9,143 nucleotides of DNA from JBBQKF01 sp038326615 (GTDB lineage: Bacteria; Bacillota; Clostridia; Saccharofermentanales; UBA5734). The stretch is from assembly GCA_038326615.1 (NCBI GenBank), contig JBBQKF010000100.1, positions 1 through 9,143 on the forward strand, in the 5' to 3' direction. Below, in pieces: positions 6,046 to 9,143 of the stretch. A program made the position numbers and the translations under genes. Position 1 is the stretch's first letter. Each line of letters opens with the position of its first letter. The notes under the pieces were generated by a model. The model ran no database searches, was not told the origin of the DNA, and saw only the letters and a program-made list of their open reading frames with translations.

Positions 6046-7296
6046 ATGCGGATAAACGGTAAAAATGAAAAAATCCCTCCATTTCCTCACCATAAATATA
6101 TGATGAAAGTTGTTTCGAAGTTCTTTAATTCAACTGATTTGTTTACTCATATTACTATGGATAATTTCAAGCAAATTGAGCAGGTTCGTGTTGGTGATAA
6201 GAATAATTGCTTTGTTCCGAGGTGCCTGCTTCTTGATCCTACGAGTAGTTGCAATTTGAAATGCACTGGTTGCTGGGCTGCGGGTTATAATAATCATGAC
6301 AATATTCCTTATGAGAAGCTTGATGATATTTTAACGCAGGCGGAGAACTTAAAAATCGGATATTGCTTTCTTAGCGGGGGAGAACCTCTTGTACGTAAGG
6401 CTGACTTACTTAAGCTTTGCGAAAAGCACCAGAAGATTTCTTTTAGCGCATTTACAAACGGACTTTTAATCGATGAGGAATTTGCCGATAATATTGCGAG
6501 AATTGGGAATTTTACCGTTGCTCTTAGCATTGAAGGTTTTCGCGAGAAGACCGATTTTCGCCGTGGCGAAGGTGTTTATGACAAAGTTATCAAGGCAATG
6601 GATATTCTGAAGAGTAGGGATATAGCTTTTGGATTTTCAACTTGCTACCATTCGCAGAATTATAAGGAAATTGCCAGCGATGAGTTTTTGGACTTTATGT
6701 GCGAGAAGGGCTCATGGATGGGATGGCTTTTCACATATATTCCTGTTGGAAATGATGCGGATTTGTCTCTTGTTTGTTCTCCAGAGCAAAGAGCTTATGT
6801 TCAGGAGAAAGTTGCTTCGTATAATGCAAGACATGATATTGCGATTATTGATTTTTGGAATAGCGGGCATTTAGCTGCGGGCTGCGTTGCTGCAAGTACT
6901 GGATTTGTTCATATAAATTCCAGAGGAGATATTGAGCCGTGTGCTTTTTGTCATTATTCTGACAGCAATATTTATGATGTTTCCCTTGTGGACGCTCTAA
7001 GAGCGCCGTTCTTCAAGGCTTTCCGCAATAGCCAGCCTTTCTCCGACAATCCTCTTCGATCTTGCCCACTTATTGATGTTCCAAAGAAATTAGTCGAGGT
7101 GGTAGAGAAATCTGGTGCATATTCAACCGAACTTGCGTCCCCCGAAAATGTTAGGGATTTTGTCGCAAAAACTACCCCGATTGCACAAGCCTGGAAGCCT
7201 GTTGCCGAAACTATTTATGCCGGTTTCGCTCCGAAATATAAGCGTAGCTTTAAGTTGCATAATAAGATTTTGAGTTATAAGAAGAAAAGGACATAG
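6046..7296 (+). CDS. Radical SAM protein with SPASM-like C-terminal cysteines
   Basis: 416 residues, in a conserved Firmicute radical SAM family of unknown substrate (COG0535-like). The 4Fe-4S/SAM motif is CNLKCTGC (C69, C73, C76), preceded by LLLDPTSS. GGEPL (111-115) is the SAM-binding turn, and SIEGF and RRGEGVYDKV follow, as expected in the partial TIM barrel. A second cysteine set, C280, C299, C302 and C340, suits a reduced SPASM/twitch auxiliary cluster, with the typical HINSRGDIEPC context. The tail (about 365-416) is basic and contains aromatics. The start ATG at 6046 has AAGGGG five bases upstream, 12 bases after the zinc-ribbon gene. No short peptide gene that could be a RiPP precursor is visible next to it. 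The enzyme is complete and cytosolic; a link to the zinc-ribbon protein is inferred from spacing only. Confidence 0.92.
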   Translation: MRINGKNEKIPPFPHHKYMMKVVSKFFNSTDLFTHITMDNFKQIEQVRVGDKNNCFVPRCLLLDPTSSCNLKCTGCWAAGYNNHDNIPYEKLDDILTQAENLKIGYCFLSGGEPLVRKADLLKLCEKHQKISFSAFTNGLLIDEEFADNIARIGNFTVALSIEGFREKTDFRRGEGVYDKVIKAMDILKSRDIAFGFSTCYHSQNYKEIASDEFLDFMCEKGSWMGWLFTYIPVGNDADLSLVCSPEQRAYVQEKVASYNARHDIAIIDFWNSGHLAAGCVAASTGFVHINSRGDIEPCAFCHYSDSNIYDVSLVDALRAPFFKAFRNSQPFSDNPLRSCPLIDVPKKLVEVVEKSGAYSTELASPENVRDFVAKTTPIAQAWKPVAETIYAGFAPKYKRSFKLHNKILSYKKKRT

Positions 7297-7305
7297 GCGG
7301 TTTAT

Positions 7306-7345
7306 AACACGGGGGGACGGTTCCTCTGTGTTGCCCCACTGTGTA
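7306..7345 (-). repeat. REP-like palindromic element, copy 3, inverted, with adjoining half copy
   Basis: AACAC (7306-7310), the inverted core GGGGACGGTTCC (7313-7324) and TCTGTGTT (7325-7332) form a copy in the opposite orientation to the other two. Directly after it, CCCCACTGTGTA (7334-7345) matches the right half of copy 2 (CCCCATTGTGTT) at 10 of 12 positions and in that copy's orientation. The locus therefore looks like one full inverted element plus a forward half element. It lies 10 bases after the radical SAM stop codon and just before the next promoter. Confidence 0.75.
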
Positions 7346-7350
7346 TCTTT

Positions 7351-7379
7351 TTGACAAAAAGTGTCATTTGTGCTATCAT
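7351..7379 (+). promoter_or_regulatory. Predicted sigma-A promoter for the Wzz/BY-kinase fusion gene
   Basis: TTGACA (7351-7356, perfect) is followed by a 17-base spacer and TATCAT (7374-7379, one mismatch to consensus). Transcription would start near 7386, giving a leader of about 34 bases with GGAGGGG (7411-7417) before the ATG at 7420. A small dyad, TGACA/TGTCA (7352-7356 and 7362-7366), overlaps the -35 box and could be an operator, though it may be chance. Confidence 0.75.
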
Positions 7380-7419
7380 CTCAAGGGATATTTGAATTTT
7401 TACAACGTATGGAGGGGTT

Positions 7420-8784
7420 ATGATCGAAGATAATAATTCAAACGAAATGGCCATGTTTGCAAGGGCAATTAGTGCAGGTGAAGACAAACTCAAATCTACA
7501 TCTAATGAAATGATAAGTTTTGGCGATATGATAAGCTTGCTTAGGAAAAAGATTTTGATGATATCGTGTATTGCTGCAGTTCTTTCTGTCATTGTCTTTG
7601 GCATAATTCAGTTAACTTATAAAACTACTTTTACATATGTCTCAGTTCTGCATGCTATCCCTAATATTAATGAAAAAGGACTTGATGTAGGTGAGATTAA
7701 TCTTCGTTATCTGCTTTATGGTGATTCAATTAAAAATGTTGCGCAGATGGTAACTGAGAACTCAATTGCAATCAAATCACTTAAAAATTCAAACATTAAT
7801 ACTTCTTATATGAAAAAATGGAAGAACAATGTTGATATTGAAGTTGTTCCTAACACAGGAATTATCGAAATAACTGTTAAAAGCAATGACGAGAATGAAG
7901 CAAAAAGCCTTAATGCTTCTTTGCTTACGGTCATAAACGCGCAGATTGCGTCAACATATCCTAATTTATCCATTAAAGTTAATACTGATACAGCTAAACT
8001 TCTTGATACTTCAAATAAGCTTTTCTATAGTTTTCCAGGATTAATCATTATTTTCTTTTTTATGATTCTAATGGTCTATATGGTTTTACTGGTTAGCAGC
8101 TTTTTTGGGACAAAAATCATTAACGAAAATGATTTGATCAAAATTACTGACTTCCCACTGATTATTAAATCTACAAAAGGTAAAGAGAAGAGAACTGCGT
8201 TTCTTACAAACTCGATAATTTCTTCAATGAAGGGGACTGAGAATTTCAGGACACTACTTTGGTATTCTTTCAGTAAAGATATTCAGGGGGCATCAATTAT
8301 TATCGATTCTGCAAACCTGATTTGCATGAAGAGCAAAAAAGTTGTTATCATTGATGCGGATTTTAAAAATAAATTAGTATCTAGCAAAATCGGAGCTAAC
8401 TCACAAAAAGGTGTTTTGGAATTTATGAAAGGTGAAATTACACCTGATAATCTGTCTGGCTTTATTAAGACAACAAACGATGGCACAGATATTATTCCTG
8501 CTGGAGTTGATAATGTTGATAAATATGATTTTATTAACAGAATTGATAAAATTGAAGTCTTAGTGAATTTGCTTAAAGAAAAATACGACTATGTGTTTGT
8601 CTCAGCAGTTCCTTTTGCGTATGCACAAGAATGTACAGTTATATCAAAGTATGTGGATGCTAGCCTTCTTCTTTTAAAGCAAAACAGTGTTGTAGAAAGC
8701 AAAGTTGCAGACGCTTGCAAGATTTTAACTCAGCTAAAAGCAAAAGTTGTTGGGTTTATTATTACGGACAGTTTTTCAAGATAA
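7420..8784 (+). CDS. Wzz/CpsC-like protein fused to a degenerate BY-kinase (CpsD-like) domain
   Basis: 454 residues with the layout of a polysaccharide co-polymerase plus bacterial tyrosine kinase. A cytoplasmic start leads to a membrane segment at about 44-63, an extracytoplasmic Wzz-like domain at about 64-203 and a second membrane segment at about 204-228. A cytoplasmic BY-kinase-like domain runs from about 260 to the end. Kinase landmarks include ENFRTL (274-279, the usual E-x-FR-x-L entry) and VVIIDAD (308-314, the Walker A' box), with Lys where the following Arg is usual. The P-loop expected between IIIDS (293-297) and NLI (299-301) is absent: canonical proteins have PGEGKS/T there. The Walker B aspartate is replaced by Ser395 in YDYVFVSAVP. 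The C-terminus lacks a tyrosine cluster. It is therefore probably a pseudokinase that keeps the fold and a structural role in chain-length control or export. Start ATG 7420 has GGAGGGG just upstream. No frameshift or stop is seen. Confidence 0.82.
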   Translation: MIEDNNSNEMAMFARAISAGEDKLKSTSNEMISFGDMISLLRKKILMISCIAAVLSVIVFGIIQLTYKTTFTYVSVLHAIPNINEKGLDVGEINLRYLLYGDSIKNVAQMVTENSIAIKSLKNSNINTSYMKKWKNNVDIEVVPNTGIIEITVKSNDENEAKSLNASLLTVINAQIASTYPNLSIKVNTDTAKLLDTSNKLFYSFPGLIIIFFFMILMVYMVLLVSSFFGTKIINENDLIKITDFPLIIKSTKGKEKRTAFLTNSIISSMKGTENFRTLLWYSFSKDIQGASIIIDSANLICMKSKKVVIIDADFKNKLVSSKIGANSQKGVLEFMKGEITPDNLSGFIKTTNDGTDIIPAGVDNVDKYDFINRIDKIEVLVNLLKEKYDYVFVSAVPFAYAQECTVISKYVDASLLLLKQNSVVESKVADACKILTQLKAKVVGFIITDSFSR

Positions 8785-8810
8785 AAACAAATTTTGTAAT
8801 ACACACAAAC

Positions 8811-8845
8811 CAGGATTATTAATGCTATTAATAATCTTGTTTTTC
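8811..8845 (+). terminator. Rho-independent terminator after the Wzz/BY-kinase fusion gene
   Basis: GATTATTAAT (8814-8823), loop GCT, and ATTAATAATC (8827-8836) form a perfect 10-bp stem, extendable by three pairs including one G-U (8811-8813 with 8837-8839). A T-run follows at 8840-8844. The stem is AT-rich but long and the T-run is well placed, 26 bases after the stop codon. Confidence 0.8.
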
Positions 8846-8852
8846 AAAAAAG

Positions 8853-9010
8853 CTATTACTATTTGGAGCACTATTACTATTTGGAGCACTATTACTATTT
8901 GGAGTACTATTCTATTTGGAGTACTATCACTATTTGGAGTACTATCACTATTTGGAGTACTATTCTATTTGGAGTACTATTACTATTTGGAGTACTATTA
9001 CCATTTAGGA
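8853..9010. repeat. Tandem array of 17/18-bp units, about 8.8 copies
   Basis: The units follow CTATTACTATTTGGAGCA, with third-base and internal variants (CTATCACTA..., ...GGAGTA). Two units (fourth and seventh) are 17 bp, reading CTATTCTA where the others have a nine-base CTATTACTA/CTATCACTA. The ninth is partial (CTATTACCATTTAGGA). The sequence is open in several frames, which would give repeated Tyr/Leu/Phe/Gly/Trp/Ser peptides. The 17-bp units shift the frame, there is no ribosome binding site and the array lies behind a terminator, so I treat it as non-coding. Confidence 0.95.
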
Positions 9011-9143
9011 ATTCCACCGGGAATCCTCTCTATTTCAATGGAGAAATGAAAGGTGTCTTTTTCTTTATAATATAGAAGTATGTTGTTACTATAAGCATAT
9101 GCTATTTATTCATTATATATTGACTAATATGACGATATCTGGT
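9011..9143. other. Unassigned AT-rich intergenic end of window
   Basis: No credible gene is visible. A weak hairpin straddles its start: AGGAATTCC (9007-9015) pairs with GGAATCCT (9020-9027) with one bulged base and loop ACCG. The perfect palindrome AGCATATGCT lies at 9094-9103. TTGACT at 9120-9125 could be a -35 box, but the matching -10 would fall outside the window. Confidence 0.4.

Noticed and set aside
8747..9075. Two overlapping plus-strand frames (8747-9049 and 8863-9075) through the 17/18-bp array
   Set aside because: They are low-complexity repeat translations without a ribosome binding site. One begins inside the preceding gene and crosses its terminator, and the 17-bp units shift the frame.

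Overview
The window is AT-rich DNA with strong AAGGAGG-type ribosome binding sites, sigma-A-like promoters, a lipobox lipoprotein, and protein families common in low-GC Gram-positives. It most likely comes from a Clostridia-type Firmicute chromosome; the species cannot be named from the sequence. No rRNA, tRNA or CRISPR array was seen.

Layout: (1) bases 1-140 look like the right end of an IS200/IS605-type (TnpB/IS1341-like) element. They carry nested RNA hairpins that resemble an omega (guide) RNA scaffold, and the end falls 11 bases past the stop of the next gene. (2) 152-2446, minus strand, encodes a secreted CotA-like multicopper oxidase lipoprotein with an Ig-like N-terminal domain and all copper ligands intact. 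(3) 2447-2959 is a repeat-rich divergent intergenic region. It holds the oxidase promoter, an 18-bp perfect inverted repeat with a nested palindrome, about 22 copies of a 10-bp unit, and a REP-like palindrome. (4) 2960-4891, plus strand, encodes a large polytopic membrane protein of DUF6020/GT-C type whose basic C-terminal tail is encoded by a 13-bp tandem repeat. (5) 5033-7296 holds a second REP-like palindrome abutting a ribosome binding site. It is followed by a two-gene unit: a zinc-ribbon single-pass membrane protein and, 12 bases later, a radical SAM/SPASM-like enzyme. (6) 7306-8845 holds a third REP-like element (inverted, plus a half copy), a good promoter, and a Wzz/BY-kinase fusion whose kinase half has lost its P-loop and Walker B aspartate. 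A rho-independent terminator follows. (7) 8853-9010 is a tandem array of 17/18-bp units, followed by unassigned AT-rich DNA to the window end.

The genes do not form one obvious pathway. The DUF6020 protein and the Wzz-like pseudokinase both point to envelope polysaccharide or cell-surface work, and the oxidase and zinc-ribbon protein also act at the membrane or outside it. The radical SAM gene is translationally close to the zinc-ribbon gene and probably co-transcribed with it. The clearest oddities are the catalytically broken BY-kinase, the three palindromes placed at gene starts, and three unrelated short-period tandem arrays (10, 13 and 17/18 bp) within about 6.4 kb.
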